Counted from the stretch's first letter, positions 44,133 to 52,724 are shown. The stretch is 52,824 nt of DNA from UBA5336 sp964412785 (GCA_964412785.1 CAYPQD010000017.1:1-52824), one strand, 5' to 3'. Numbers and translations are program-made. Notes: generated by a model from the sequence alone, not told the origin.

Positions 44133-45182
44133 TTATACCAGGCGCCGCTCCGCGGTTTCACGGGCAGGCGACGCCTTGAGCGGGCGGACGTCCGGGCGCC
44201 GTCCGCGCAGGCGAAACGGGTTCCAGCTCATCGCAGCGGCCAGTTCGCCGAGGCCGGCGCGCCGGCGTGCGGCACCGCTGCGACGGTCCGCGAGCACCGG
44301 ACCAAGGCCGAGCAGGCTGTCGACCAGCCCCCGCCAGGTGGCACCGAACCGGCCGATCGCGTGGGCGCGTGCCAGCAGGTAGAGTGAGATCGCCACGTGT
44401 CCTGGAAGGGTCAGGATAAGCAGGCTGAGCGGCATGTTCTTGACATAGGTCCAAAGCCGGTTCCGCGTGCCGTGATACACGGCAAATGCGCTCTGGCGTC
44501 CGGCAATGGCGCTTCCGGTGTGAGCGACGCGCGCCCGGTCGAGGAACACGCAGCGGTGCCCTGCAAGACGCAGGCGAAAGCCGAGATCGACATCCTCGCA
44601 ATAGCAGAACATGCGTTCATCGAAGCCGCCATGGGACAGAAAGACATCCCGCCGGAACACTGCGCTCGCACCACACGGACTGAAACAGGTGCCCTCGCCG
44701 GGCAGTTCGTCGATCGGCCGGCCAAACCCGCCCCGCCAGGGGATACCGAAGCCGAAATAGGCGTCGCCCGCCCCGTCGAGACGCCGGGGATCCTCACTAT
44801 CGATCTGGGTGCAGGCAAACATGGTGACACCGGGGTGGCGGGCGATGCCGGCGGCGATCTCGTCCAGCCAGTCGGGTTCGGCCACCGCATCGGGATTCAG
44901 CAGGACCAGCCATGTGCCGCGCGCTCGGGCTGCTGCCTTGTTGTTGCCCATGGCAAAACCAAGGTTGGCGTTCGCCGGGATGGCGGTCACATCGGGCACG
45001 CCGGAGACATTGAGCGCGTCGAACGAGCCGTCGGTTGAGCCATTGTCTATAATGATCAGCTCGAAGTCCCGGCGCGTCTGCACGGCAAGCGAGGCCACGG
45101 CCGTCTGGACATGGGCGCCGCCGTTGAAATTGACGATCACAACCGAAAACAGCGGCGCGTCCGCTTGCGGGGCGGTATCCAT
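44133..45182 (-). CDS. Glycosyltransferase, GT2 family (rhamnosyltransferase-like)
   Basis: A 349-residue GT-A transferase. It has VVIVNFNGGAHVQTAVAS (about 13-30), IIIDNGSTDGS, LNPDAVAEPDWLDEIAAG with the metal D-x-D equivalent, and FFxEDVDLGFRLR-type text as YCEDVDLGFRLRLAG. A hydrophobic segment near 285-310 suggests membrane contact. The overall pattern is that of WbbL-type GT2 enzymes that use dTDP-rhamnose. This suits the adjacent rml genes, but the donor is inferred. CGGAG lies 6 bp before the ATG. It is divergent from cysD (201 bp between). Confidence 0.88.
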   Translation of the reverse strand: MDTAPQADAPLFSVVIVNFNGGAHVQTAVASLAVQTRRDFELIIIDNGSTDGSFDALNVSGVPDVTAIPANANLGFAMGNNKAAARARGTWLVLLNPDAVAEPDWLDEIAAGIARHPGVTMFACTQIDSEDPRRLDGAGDAYFGFGIPWRGGFGRPIDELPGEGTCFSPCGASAVFRRDVFLSHGGFDERMFCYCEDVDLGFRLRLAGHRCVFLDRARVAHTGSAIAGRQSAFAVYHGTRNRLWTYVKNMPLSLLILTLPGHVAISLYLLARAHAIGRFGATWRGLVDSLLGLGPVLADRRSGAARRRAGLGELAAAMSWNPFRLRGRRPDVRPLKASPARETAERRLV

Positions 45183-45383
45183 GACACTCCGTGGGCAGTT
45201 TGCATTGGCCCGTGAGGGGGGCTCTAGGGGGCCGGCGCCCGCTTCGCAAGCGATCGCGGCCAGCTTGCGGCTGCGCGATCGCGCAGGGCTGCATTTCTCC
45301 CGGCCCGGAGTTGTGAGCACAGGCGTTTGTGTCTAAGGGGGCCCGAACTGGAGGCCTGGGACAACCCGACAAGGGACCTGCCG

Positions 45384-46286
45384 ATGCACGAACTCACTCA
45401 CCTGGACCGTCTCGAGGCGGAGAGCCTCCACATCATGCGAGAGGTCGCAGCCGAGGCAGAAAACCCGGTGATGCTCTATTCGGTGGGCAAGGATTCCGCT
45501 GTCATGCTGCACCTTGCTGTGAAGGCATTCTACCCGTCCGTGCCGCCCTTTCCCCTGATGCATGTGGACACGACCTGGAAGTTCCGGGAGATGATCGCGT
45601 TTCGCGACCGCAAGGCGCGCGAACTGGGCCTTGACCTGATTGTCCACATCAATGAGGACGGCGTGCGCGATGGGGTCGGCCCGTTCTCCCACGGCTCGTC
45701 GCTGCATACCGACATCATGAAGACATCCGCGCTGAAGCAGGCGCTGACGACGTACAGGTTCGACGCCGCATTCGGTGGGGCCCGGCGCGACGAGGAAAGG
45801 TCCCGGGCCAAGGAGCGGATATTTTCCTTCCGCACCGTTGAGCACCGCTGGGATCCGAAGACCCAACGCCCGGAACTGTGGTCGCTGTTCAATACCCGGG
45901 TCCAGCCGGGTGAAAGCATGCGCGTCTTTCCTCTGTCGAACTGGACCGAGCTTGACATCTGGCAGTATATCCGTCGCGAGAACATCGAGATCGTTCCGCT
46001 GTATTTCGCTGCCGAACGGCCCGTCGTGTCGTGGAATGGTACCGAGATCATGGTCGATGACGAGCGCATGCCGGCGGAGTTGCGCGGCACGGCGGTCATG
46101 AAATCGGTTCGCTTCCGCACGCTCGGCTGCTATCCGCTGACAGGTGCAGTGGAATCGACAGCCGACACGCTTGAGGACATCATCCAGGAAATGCTCCTCA
46201 CCACCTCGTCGGAGCGTCAGGGCCGGGTCATCGACCACGACCAGTCGGCCTCCATGGAAAAGAAGAAGCGGGAGGGCTATTTCTGA
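45384..46286 (+). CDS. cysD: Sulfate adenylyltransferase subunit 2
   Basis: Small catalytic subunit of ATP sulfurylase (300 residues), which forms adenosine-5'-phosphosulfate. The PP-loop is SVGKDS (33-38). FPLMHVDTTWKFREMI, FGGARRDEERSRAKERIFS (about 137-155), WNLFNTR-type text as LWSLFNTRVQPGE, and the C-terminal ERQGRVIDHDQSASMEKKKREGYF-type tail all match CysD. AAGGGA lies 8 bp before the chosen ATG. Its TGA overlaps the cysNC ATG (TGATG), a coupled pair. No assimilatory sulfite-reduction genes are adjacent. That fits a role in supplying PAPS, though assimilation cannot be excluded. Confidence 0.96.
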   Translation: MHELTHLDRLEAESLHIMREVAAEAENPVMLYSVGKDSAVMLHLAVKAFYPSVPPFPLMHVDTTWKFREMIAFRDRKARELGLDLIVHINEDGVRDGVGPFSHGSSLHTDIMKTSALKQALTTYRFDAAFGGARRDEERSRAKERIFSFRTVEHRWDPKTQRPELWSLFNTRVQPGESMRVFPLSNWTELDIWQYIRRENIEIVPLYFAAERPVVSWNGTEIMVDDERMPAELRGTAVMKSVRFRTLGCYPLTGAVESTADTLEDIIQEMLLTTSSERQGRVIDHDQSASMEKKKREGYF

Positions 46287-48196
46287 TGTCGCACCAGGAC
46301 GCGCTGATTGCACAGGATATTGCTGCCTATCTCGAAAAGCACGAGCACAAGTCTCTGCTCCGCTTCATCACCTGTGGGTCCGTCGATGACGGCAAGTCGA
46401 CGCTGATCGGGCGGCTTCTTTATGATTCCAAGATGATCTTCGAGGATCAGCTGGCCGCACTCGAAGCCGACAGCAAGAAGGTCGGCACCCAGGGCGGCGA
46501 GATCGATTTCGCCCTGCTCGTCGACGGCCTCGCGGCAGAACGCGAACAGGGCATCACGATCGACGTCGCCTACCGCTTCTTTTCCACGGACAAGCGAAAA
46601 TTCATCGTCGCCGACACGCCGGGCCATGAGCAATACACCCGCAACATGGCAACAGGTGCATCGACGGCTGACCTCGCCGTGCTGCTGATCGATGCCCGCC
46701 AGGGCGTGCTCACCCAGACGCGGCGCCACGCCTTCATCGTCACCTCGCTCGGCATCCGCCATATCGTGCTGGCGGTGAACAAGATGGACCTTGTCGATTA
46801 TGACCACGCCATCTTCCTGAAGATCCAGGCCGATTTTGCCGAGTTCGCCAAGAAGCTCGGGCGCGACGATCTCGACATCATGGCGATCCCGCTGTCGGCG
46901 CTGAAGGGTGACAATATCCTGACCCCACAGGGCAATACCGACTGGTACAAGGGTCCGAGCCTGATCCGGTACCTGGAAGACATCCAGGTCGGCGACCGGC
47001 GCCGCAACGCGCCCTTCCGCATGCCGGTACAATGGGTCAACCGGCCCAATCTCGATTTCCGCGGCTTTTCCGGCCAGGTTGTCGCCGGCGGGATCAAGCC
47101 CGGTGACAAGGTGAAGTCGCTGCCGAGCGGGCGCGAGAGCACGGTCACCCGGATCGTCACCCTTGGCGGCGACCTTGACGAGGCGGTGGTCGGCCAGTCC
47201 GTCACCGTCTGCCTGACCGATGAGATCGACACATCCCGCGGCGACGTGCTGTGCGCGGCCGGCGAACCTGCCGAGGTCTCCGACCAGTTCCAGGCCCGCA
47301 TCCTGTGGATGTCGGACAGCGCCATGCTTCCGGGACGGCGCTATCTTTTGAAGATCGGCGCCAAGACCGTCACCGCCACCGTGAACGCCCCGAAATACGG
47401 CATCGACGTGAACACCCTCGACCAGGTGCCGGCCAAGACGCTCGAACTCAACGAAGTGGGAGTGTGCACGCTCTCGCTCGACCAGACGATAGCCTTCGAC
47501 CCGTATGAACGGGTCCGCGACATGGGCGGCTTCATCCTGATCGACAGGCTGACCAATGACACGGTCGGCATGGGCCTGCTCGACTTCGCGCTGCGGCGGG
47601 CGTCCAATATCCACTGGCAGGCGCTCGATATCGATCGCGCCACACTGGCCGAGCAGAAGGGCCAGAAGCCGGCTGTCCTCTGGTTCACCGGGCTCTCCGG
47701 GTCGGGCAAGTCGACCATCGCCAACGCCCTGCAGAAGCGCCTTTTCTCGATGGGCAAGCACACCTTTGTGCTCGACGGCGACAATGTCCGCCATGGCCTC
47801 AACCGCGATCTCGGCTTCACCGATGCTGACCGGGTGGAAAACATCCGCCGGGTGGCCAATGTCGCCAAACTGATTGCCGATGCGGGACTGATCACGCTCG
47901 TTTCGTTCATCTCGCCCTTCCGGTCTGAACGCCGGATGGCCCGCAACCTCATGGCGGAAGGCGAATATGTGGAGATCTTCGTCGATACGCCGCTGGACGT
48001 CGCCGAAGAGCGCGATGTGAAGGGCCTCTACAAGAAGGCACGGGCAGGCGAAATCAGGAACTTCACCGGCATTGACAGCCCATATGAGCCGCCTCTCAAC
48101 CCGGAAATCCGCATCGACACGATCGACCGTACGCCTGAAGAAGCGGCAGAGGTAATCCTCGCCTGGCTGAAGGACAGGGGCTTCCTCGACGCCTGA
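46286..48196 (+). CDS. cysNC: Bifunctional sulfate adenylyltransferase subunit 1 / adenylylsulfate kinase
   Basis: A 636-residue fusion. Residues 1-450 are the CysN GTPase subunit: P-loop GSVDDGKST (31-39), DTPGHEQYTRNM, NKMDLVDYD. Residues about 460-636 are APS kinase (CysC): P-loop GLSGSGKSTIA (about 471-481), DGDNVRHGLNRDLGF and SFISPFRSERRMARN. Together with CysD it converts sulfate and two ATP to PAPS, the donor for the sulfotransferases at 27-31 kb. NodQ of rhizobia has the same fusion. Its TGA is immediately followed by repeat copy B. Confidence 0.96.
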   Translation: MSHQDALIAQDIAAYLEKHEHKSLLRFITCGSVDDGKSTLIGRLLYDSKMIFEDQLAALEADSKKVGTQGGEIDFALLVDGLAAEREQGITIDVAYRFFSTDKRKFIVADTPGHEQYTRNMATGASTADLAVLLIDARQGVLTQTRRHAFIVTSLGIRHIVLAVNKMDLVDYDHAIFLKIQADFAEFAKKLGRDDLDIMAIPLSALKGDNILTPQGNTDWYKGPSLIRYLEDIQVGDRRRNAPFRMPVQWVNRPNLDFRGFSGQVVAGGIKPGDKVKSLPSGRESTVTRIVTLGGDLDEAVVGQSVTVCLTDEIDTSRGDVLCAAGEPAEVSDQFQARILWMSDSAMLPGRRYLLKIGAKTVTATVNAPKYGIDVNTLDQVPAKTLELNEVGVCTLSLDQTIAFDPYERVRDMGGFILIDRLTNDTVGMGLLDFALRRASNIHWQALDIDRATLAEQKGQKPAVLWFTGLSGSGKSTIANALQKRLFSMGKHTFVLDGDNVRHGLNRDLGFTDADRVENIRRVANVAKLIADAGLITLVSFISPFRSERRMARNLMAEGEYVEIFVDTPLDVAEERDVKGLYKKARAGEIRNFTGIDSPYEPPLNPEIRIDTIDRTPEEAAEVILAWLKDRGFLDA

Positions 48197-48309
48197 TACC
48201 AAGCTGCACGGACCCAAAACCGATCCTTGCAGCGCGAGGCCGAGCGCGACTGCGCGTCGGCGTTCATGCGCCGGAGACGCAGATGCGTCATCATCTTCGC
48301 ACACTGGTA
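48197..48309 (+). repeat. Dispersed 113 bp element, copy B
   Basis: Begins TACCAAGCTGCACGG directly after the cysNC TGA and ends CACACTGGTA. It contains the invariant core GCGCGACTGCGCGTCGGCG. The hairpin near its right end is the most decayed of the four copies. It is closest to copy A. Confidence 0.85.
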
Positions 48310-48325
48310 GGAGCGCGACGGCCGC

Positions 48326-50245
48326 TTACTGCGGGATCTGGGCGCCGTACCAGGCCTCGATATCGTCCTGCACCATTGTCAGGGGCCGTGGCCCGCGCAC
48401 AAGAACCTGATGGTGGAAGGCAGCTTCGTCGAATTGCGGCCCGAGAACGGCCCGAGCCCGGTCATGCAGGGCGCTCAGCACCTGCTCGCCGACAAACGCG
48501 GCCGCCGCATCGCCGGGCCAGACCATGATCCGGTCGATCTCGGCGTCAGCAGCGTTGGGTGGCAGGCCCGTTGCATCCGAAAGGGCCATGCTGGCCTGTG
48601 CATGGCCGAGCCTGAAGCGGTGCAGGTCAACATCCGCAAGCGCCCGCGCAGCATGCAGGGCGCGCGCCTGCAGGTAGCCGAGTCGGGCACGCGGGTCGTC
48701 CTCGAAAATGCCTGCCCTGGCCGCCAGCGCCTCGGCATAGGCCCCCCAGCCCGCGACGAAGCCCTCATGGCGGGTCAGCCGGTCAAGCGCCGTCTCCTCG
48801 CCATACTCCAACGCAGTGCGCAGCGCCCAATGGCGCCCTGGCACGCCGGCATGAATGGTCCTGGAAAGATCGGACGCCTCGTCACGCAGGACCGGCAGCG
48901 CAACCCCGCTGACGCCGCGCCGACCCGACACCGCCGGGGCGGCCACATACTGCCCGGCCCAACCCGGTTGCGGCAGCGGAGGCGGCCAGTCGATGCGCAC
49001 CAGCCGCCCCTTGGCCCCGCGCGCAAACCGGGTCGCGAGCGCCTGCTGGATCACGAAGGCGCCGGATGGCGCCGGCAGCACCCTGCCTGCCCCATCCGTC
49101 ACGGCAGCGTCCGGCGCGCGGGCATCGGCCTGCGCGAGTGCACCGAGCACGATATCGAGACGCACATGCAGCGGCGGGGGAAGCGGATCGTCCGCGTCCT
49201 TGCCCGCACGGCTGACGGTGCCTGGCTCGACCGCGGGTCCGCCGAGCTCCAGTTCGACCTCAAGCGCCGCGACACCTGCCACCAGCTCCGCGCGCCGCTC
49301 CTCAAGCGCCGTCAGCGCAGCCCGGCGCACCTCCTCAGCTGGCATCTCCGCGCCGGCATTCAGTGCCAGTAGCCGGTCATACTGGGTGTCGCCGTCGATG
49401 ACCGCATAGAGGCCGGGCATGTCGCGCGCGTCAGGCTGCAGCGAACGCGCCGTGCCGGCAAGCCCCCGATAGGCGTCAGCGACGGGACCGGAGAGAAGGG
49501 CGCGCAGCGTCTCCAGTCGCCGCAGCCGGGCCGATGGCGGCAAGGTGTCGAGATCAAGGAGCGCCCGCGCGAGATGGCGATAGACCGGGTTGCGCTCGAC
49601 CGGCAGGTCGGCCCAGACGTCGTTGGCGTCCGCAAGCAGCGTGAGCGCGCGGCGTGGAGGCCGGCAGTCTCGCCCCCCTTGGCTTGGTCGCGCCTCGAAC
49701 AGCAGGCGCCTTCGCTCATCGTCGATCGCGGCCGGCAGCGCTGCCAGGCGCGACAGCACCGCGTCAGCGGCCTCGAGCGTGTCCGGCGGCGCCAGCGCGA
49801 CGAGGCTTGCCGGGATATCGGCCCAGGCCCCGCTCAGGTGATCCACCGCATAGGGACGCGCCTCGCCAAGGGAAACCCGGCCGCACCCCTGCGCGGCGAT
49901 AGCGACCGCATCGCGATACGCCTCGCGCGCCCGCTGCACGGCCAGCCTATCGGCCGGCATCCGCTCCAGGTCGGCAAGCGCCTCGATCCGCAGCAGCCGC
50001 ATGCGCTCGCGCGCCGCCTGCGACCGGTCTCCGGTGTGGCCTGCCAGCGCCATGGCCGGCAGGCCGCGGAAGGCTGCCCGCTCCGGCTCGAAGGTCGCCT
50101 CAACCTGGGCGAGCGACGGCAGCGGTTCCGGTGCCGTCCGCGCCGGCAGCGGCTCTTCGGCGTGCGCCGGCCGGACCGCCGCCAGAATGGCGAACAGGCC
50201 AAAAACAAGTGCCCAGCAAAGGGTTAGCCCGCAGGTTCTGGTCAT
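48326..50245 (-). CDS. DUF885 family protein with degraded zinc motif
   Basis: A 639-residue exported protein. The signal peptide MTRTCGLTLCWALVFGLFAI ends near AHA (about 29); an ATG at 50287 would add 14 residues before it. The body fits the DUF885 family of putative metallo-carboxypeptidases, with the late family text EGFVAGWGAYAEALAARAG and LQARALHAARALADVDLH. The expected catalytic motif HEGxPGHH appears as HAGVPGRH: the catalytic Glu and the second metal His are replaced. This may be a non-catalytic homologue or one with changed chemistry. It lies leftward between repeat copy B and the sapC gene, divergent from the latter by 119 bp. Confidence 0.75.
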   Translation of the reverse strand: MTRTCGLTLCWALVFGLFAILAAVRPAHAEEPLPARTAPEPLPSLAQVEATFEPERAAFRGLPAMALAGHTGDRSQAARERMRLLRIEALADLERMPADRLAVQRAREAYRDAVAIAAQGCGRVSLGEARPYAVDHLSGAWADIPASLVALAPPDTLEAADAVLSRLAALPAAIDDERRRLLFEARPSQGGRDCRPPRRALTLLADANDVWADLPVERNPVYRHLARALLDLDTLPPSARLRRLETLRALLSGPVADAYRGLAGTARSLQPDARDMPGLYAVIDGDTQYDRLLALNAGAEMPAEEVRRAALTALEERRAELVAGVAALEVELELGGPAVEPGTVSRAGKDADDPLPPPLHVRLDIVLGALAQADARAPDAAVTDGAGRVLPAPSGAFVIQQALATRFARGAKGRLVRIDWPPPLPQPGWAGQYVAAPAVSGRRGVSGVALPVLRDEASDLSRTIHAGVPGRHWALRTALEYGEETALDRLTRHEGFVAGWGAYAEALAARAGIFEDDPRARLGYLQARALHAARALADVDLHRFRLGHAQASMALSDATGLPPNAADAEIDRIMVWPGDAAAAFVGEQVLSALHDRARAVLGPQFDEAAFHHQVLVRGPRPLTMVQDDIEAWYGAQIPQ

Positions 50246-50364
50246 GACCGGGAGATGGCCCCGACTCAGGGTCCGGGTAAAGCCCATGAAAGCGTCATCA
50301 GGGCTGTTGTCGCGGCCCGGTTAATCCGTTAAGCGTCCCGCCGGCAACGATCAGGAGAGCGCCC

Positions 50365-51171
50365 GTGGAGAACACCCCCGCAGCCCCGCAACCGCCCGCC
50401 GGCGATCCCCCCGCGCTGAGCGGTAAAGTCCTGTTCTACAAGCAGCCGGAGCCGCTGTCACCGGAGCGCCATGCAGCGCTCGGCGTGCGGCAGGTCCAGC
50501 AGCCCTTCGCCTTCCTTCGCGAAGCGCACGCTGTGCCGATAACCGTGACCGAGTTCGGCATGGCGGCGGCCGCCTACCCCATCATCTTCGTCGGCGAGGA
50601 GAAAGTACCGGTGGCCGTGATGGGCGTGCGCCAGGGACAGAACCTTTTTGTCACCCATGACGGCCGTACCGAGCCGGACTATTATGTTCCGGCTTTTGTG
50701 CGCCGCTATCCCTTCGTGTTTGCCGCCGACCAGAATTCCGACAGGCTCCTGCTCTGCGTGGATGCCGCAGCGCCGATGGTGTCGCCGCAGCCCGAAGTCC
50801 CCTTTTTCGAGAATGGGCAGCCTTCGAAGTTCACCCAGGACGCGATCGAGTTCTGCAAGGAGTTCGAACGCCAGCGTCGCGCCACGTCGGAGTTCACCGA
50901 GCTGCTCAACCGCTATGGCCTGTTCGAGCAGAAGACCGTGGCCTTCCAGCCGCGCGATGCCCAGGGCAATGAGGCCGGCCCGCAGCAGAAGATCGCCGAC
51001 TACTGGGCTGTGTCTGAAGAAAAGCTCAACGCCCTTCCGAGCGAGCAATACCTTGAGCTGAAGAACAATGGCGCGGTCGGCGCGGTCTATGCGCACATGA
51101 TCTCGCTGCTCAACTGGTCACGGGTTATCCAGCGCGCGATCCGCGCCCAGCAGGGTGCTGGTACGGCCTGA
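50365..51171 (+). CDS. SapC family protein
   Basis: A 268-residue protein that fits the SapC family (named from a Campylobacter S-layer locus and common in alphaproteobacteria). LSPERHAALGVRQVQQPFAF, ITVTEFGMAAAAYPIIFVG, VPAFVRRYPFVFA and FTELLNRYGLFE are the family blocks. It starts at GTG 50365 with AGGAG 7 bp upstream. It has no signal peptide or membrane segment. The biochemical role is unknown; a link to surface-layer or surface-glycan biology is family-level inference, strengthened slightly by the nearby polysaccharide genes. A strong terminator follows. Confidence 0.88.
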   Translation: MENTPAAPQPPAGDPPALSGKVLFYKQPEPLSPERHAALGVRQVQQPFAFLREAHAVPITVTEFGMAAAAYPIIFVGEEKVPVAVMGVRQGQNLFVTHDGRTEPDYYVPAFVRRYPFVFAADQNSDRLLLCVDAAAPMVSPQPEVPFFENGQPSKFTQDAIEFCKEFERQRRATSEFTELLNRYGLFEQKTVAFQPRDAQGNEAGPQQKIADYWAVSEEKLNALPSEQYLELKNNGAVGAVYAHMISLLNWSRVIQRAIRAQQGAGTA

Positions 51172-51211
51172 CCCGGCGGGGCGAGGTCACCCTTTCATCA
51201 CAAGGCATTAG

Positions 51212-51245
51212 AAAACCCGCCCGGCTCCCGGCCGCGGCGGGTTTT
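51212..51245 (+). terminator. Intrinsic terminator after sapC
   Basis: AAAACCCGCC (51212-51221) and GGCGGGTTTT (51236-51245) form a perfect 10 bp stem around a 14-base loop, ending in four T residues. It lies 40 bp after the sapC stop. Being A-flanked on the left, it could also stop leftward transcription from the dehydrogenase. Confidence 0.85.
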
Positions 51246-51289
51246 CAGTGTCGCACGATGCCGCGGGCCTGCGCTCATATCCGCGCATA

Positions 51290-51402
51290 TACCAATCTGC
51301 GCGGATGAAGACTCATCCGCGGCCCCGGCGCATGGGGCGCCGACGCGCAGTCGCGCTTGCCCTGCACTGCAAAGGATCGGTTCCGATCCATGCAGCTTGG
51401 TA
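51290..51402 (-). repeat. Dispersed 113 bp element, copy C
   Basis: On the minus strand it starts TACCAAGCTGCATGG and ends GCAGATTGGTA, giving terminal inverted repeats matching at 10 of 11 bases. The hairpin CGCGGATGA/TCATCCGCG is perfect (9 bp), and a second palindrome GGATCGG/CCGATCC lies near its start. The upstream dehydrogenase stop reads TGATACCAC, then TAATACCAAGC, so the end motif is doubled. It is almost identical to copy D. Confidence 0.88.
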
Positions 51403-51411
51403 TTAGTGGTA

Positions 51412-52416
51412 TCAGATCTCGATCACGATCTTTCCGAAATGCTTGTGCGCCAATTGGTGCGCGAAGGCGCCGGCAAGCTCGGCGAGGGGGAAACGGTCCG
51501 AAATCACAGGCCGGATGCCGGAGGCCTCGATCGCGGCGATCATGTCCTCCTGGTGTGCGCGCGAGCCGACCGTGATGCCGGACAGTGTGATGTTGGCGGA
51601 GAACAGGGCTGCGGTCGGAACCTCGCCGGAGACACCGGTGAGTACACCGATAAGCGAGATGTGCCCGCCAATCCGGCAAGCCTGGATCGACTGCGCCAGC
51701 GTGCCCGGCCCGCCGATCTCGATCACCTCGTCGACACCGCGCCCGCCCGTCAGTTCCTTGGCGGCGCGGCCCCATTCGGGCGTTTCCCTGTAGTTGATGA
51801 CATGATCGGCGCCCAGTCGCTTCAACTGCTCCAGCTTCGCGTCCGAGGACGAGGTCGAGATCACCTTGCAGCCGGCCGCCTTGGCGAGCTGCAGGGCGAA
51901 GATGGAGACCCCGCCGGTGCCCTGGGTCAGCACCCAGTCACCCGGCTTGACACCGGCCTCCACCACCATGCCGCGCCACGCCGTCAGGGCGGCGCAGGGC
52001 AGCGTAGCCGCCTCTGCGGCGCTGTAACCCAGAGGCGCCCGGGTCAGCGCGGCCTGCGGCATGACCACCTGTTCCGCCGCAAACCCGTCGACATGGTCGC
52101 CCGGCACGCCGAGCAGTTTGGACAGCTCCGGCGCTCCGTCCGTCCAGTTCGGAAAGAAGGTGGAAACCACCAGGTCCCCCTGCGTGAACCGCGTGACGCC
52201 CTCGCCGACGGCGAGCACCTCGCCCGCTCCGTCCGATAGCGGAACCCGCTTGTCTCCGGCCGGGATCATGCCGGAGACCACTGCCACATCGTGGAAATTC
52301 AGCGAACTGGCGCGCACACGCACCAGCACCTCGCCGGCGCCGGGCGTCGGGTCAGCGATCTCATTCAGGACCAGCTTGTCCAGTCCGCCGGGTTTGCTGA
52401 GCTGCATCGCCTTCAT
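51412..52416 (-). CDS. NAD(P)-dependent zinc-less alcohol dehydrogenase / quinone oxidoreductase-like protein
   Basis: A 334-residue medium-chain dehydrogenase/reductase. The N-terminal GroES-like domain has ASSLNFHDVAVVSG and PLSDGAGEVLAVGEGVTRF. The Rossmann part has VLTQGTGGVSIFALQLAKAAG (about 155-175) followed by ISTSSSDAKLEQLKRLGADH. The catalytic-zinc Cys and His positions of true alcohol dehydrogenases are not evident, and this is typical of the quinone oxidoreductase-like branch. GGAGGA lies 7 bp before the ATG. It stands alone, bracketed by repeat copies C (after its stop) and D (before its start). Substrate unknown. Confidence 0.88.
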   Translation of the reverse strand: MKAMQLSKPGGLDKLVLNEIADPTPGAGEVLVRVRASSLNFHDVAVVSGMIPAGDKRVPLSDGAGEVLAVGEGVTRFTQGDLVVSTFFPNWTDGAPELSKLLGVPGDHVDGFAAEQVVMPQAALTRAPLGYSAAEAATLPCAALTAWRGMVVEAGVKPGDWVLTQGTGGVSIFALQLAKAAGCKVISTSSSDAKLEQLKRLGADHVINYRETPEWGRAAKELTGGRGVDEVIEIGGPGTLAQSIQACRIGGHISLIGVLTGVSGEVPTAALFSANITLSGITVGSRAHQEDMIAAIEASGIRPVISDRFPLAELAGAFAHQLAHKHFGKIVIEI

Positions 52417-52446
52417 CGGGAATCCTCCATGTCTTGCGGCGCATTA

Positions 52447-52560
52447 TGCCAAGCTGCATGGACCCAAAACCGATCCCTTGCAGTGCAGGGCAAGCGCGAC
52501 TGCGCGTCGGCGCCCCATGCGCCGGGGCCGCGGATCAGTCTTCATCCGCGCAGATTGCTA
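52447..52560 (+). repeat. Dispersed 114 bp element, copy D
   Basis: It starts TGCCAAGCTGCATGG (A to G change in the end motif) and ends GCAGATTGCTA. It carries the invariant core and the hairpin CGCGGAT/ATCCGCG. It is nearly identical to copy C over its length, in opposite orientation on the other side of the dehydrogenase. It lies in the 353 bp gene-free stretch 52417-52769, which otherwise holds only the tRNA promoter candidate. Confidence 0.87.
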
Positions 52561-52695
52561 TTAGCCCCGGCCAGGCCCCTGGGGAAGTCAAGGCCCCGGC
52601 GCGTTTCGGCGCGGGCGGGCTGTGCCTTCGCGAGCAATGCCAGCGACCGGCCGGTCTGCGCCATGCCGCCCCCTGAACTCACCGCACAATCCCCC

Positions 52696-52724
52696 TTGCA
52701 AACCGGCGCCCGATCCGCTTTATC
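52696..52724 (+). promoter_or_regulatory. Candidate promoter of the tRNA-Gly gene
   Basis: TTGCAA (52696-52701) and TTTATC (52719-52724) are separated by 17 bp, about 45 bp before the tRNA. The surrounding A+T rise fits a stable-RNA promoter. No G+C discriminator test was possible. Confidence 0.4.

Noticed and set aside
44131..44140. TTATACCAG at the GT2 stop as a solo end of the dispersed element
   Set aside because: Only nine bases match copy A's left end. No core or second end is present, so chance is likely.
46277..48304. A 675-codon minus-strand open frame opposite cysNC
   Set aside because: It mirrors cysNC exactly and has no family features.
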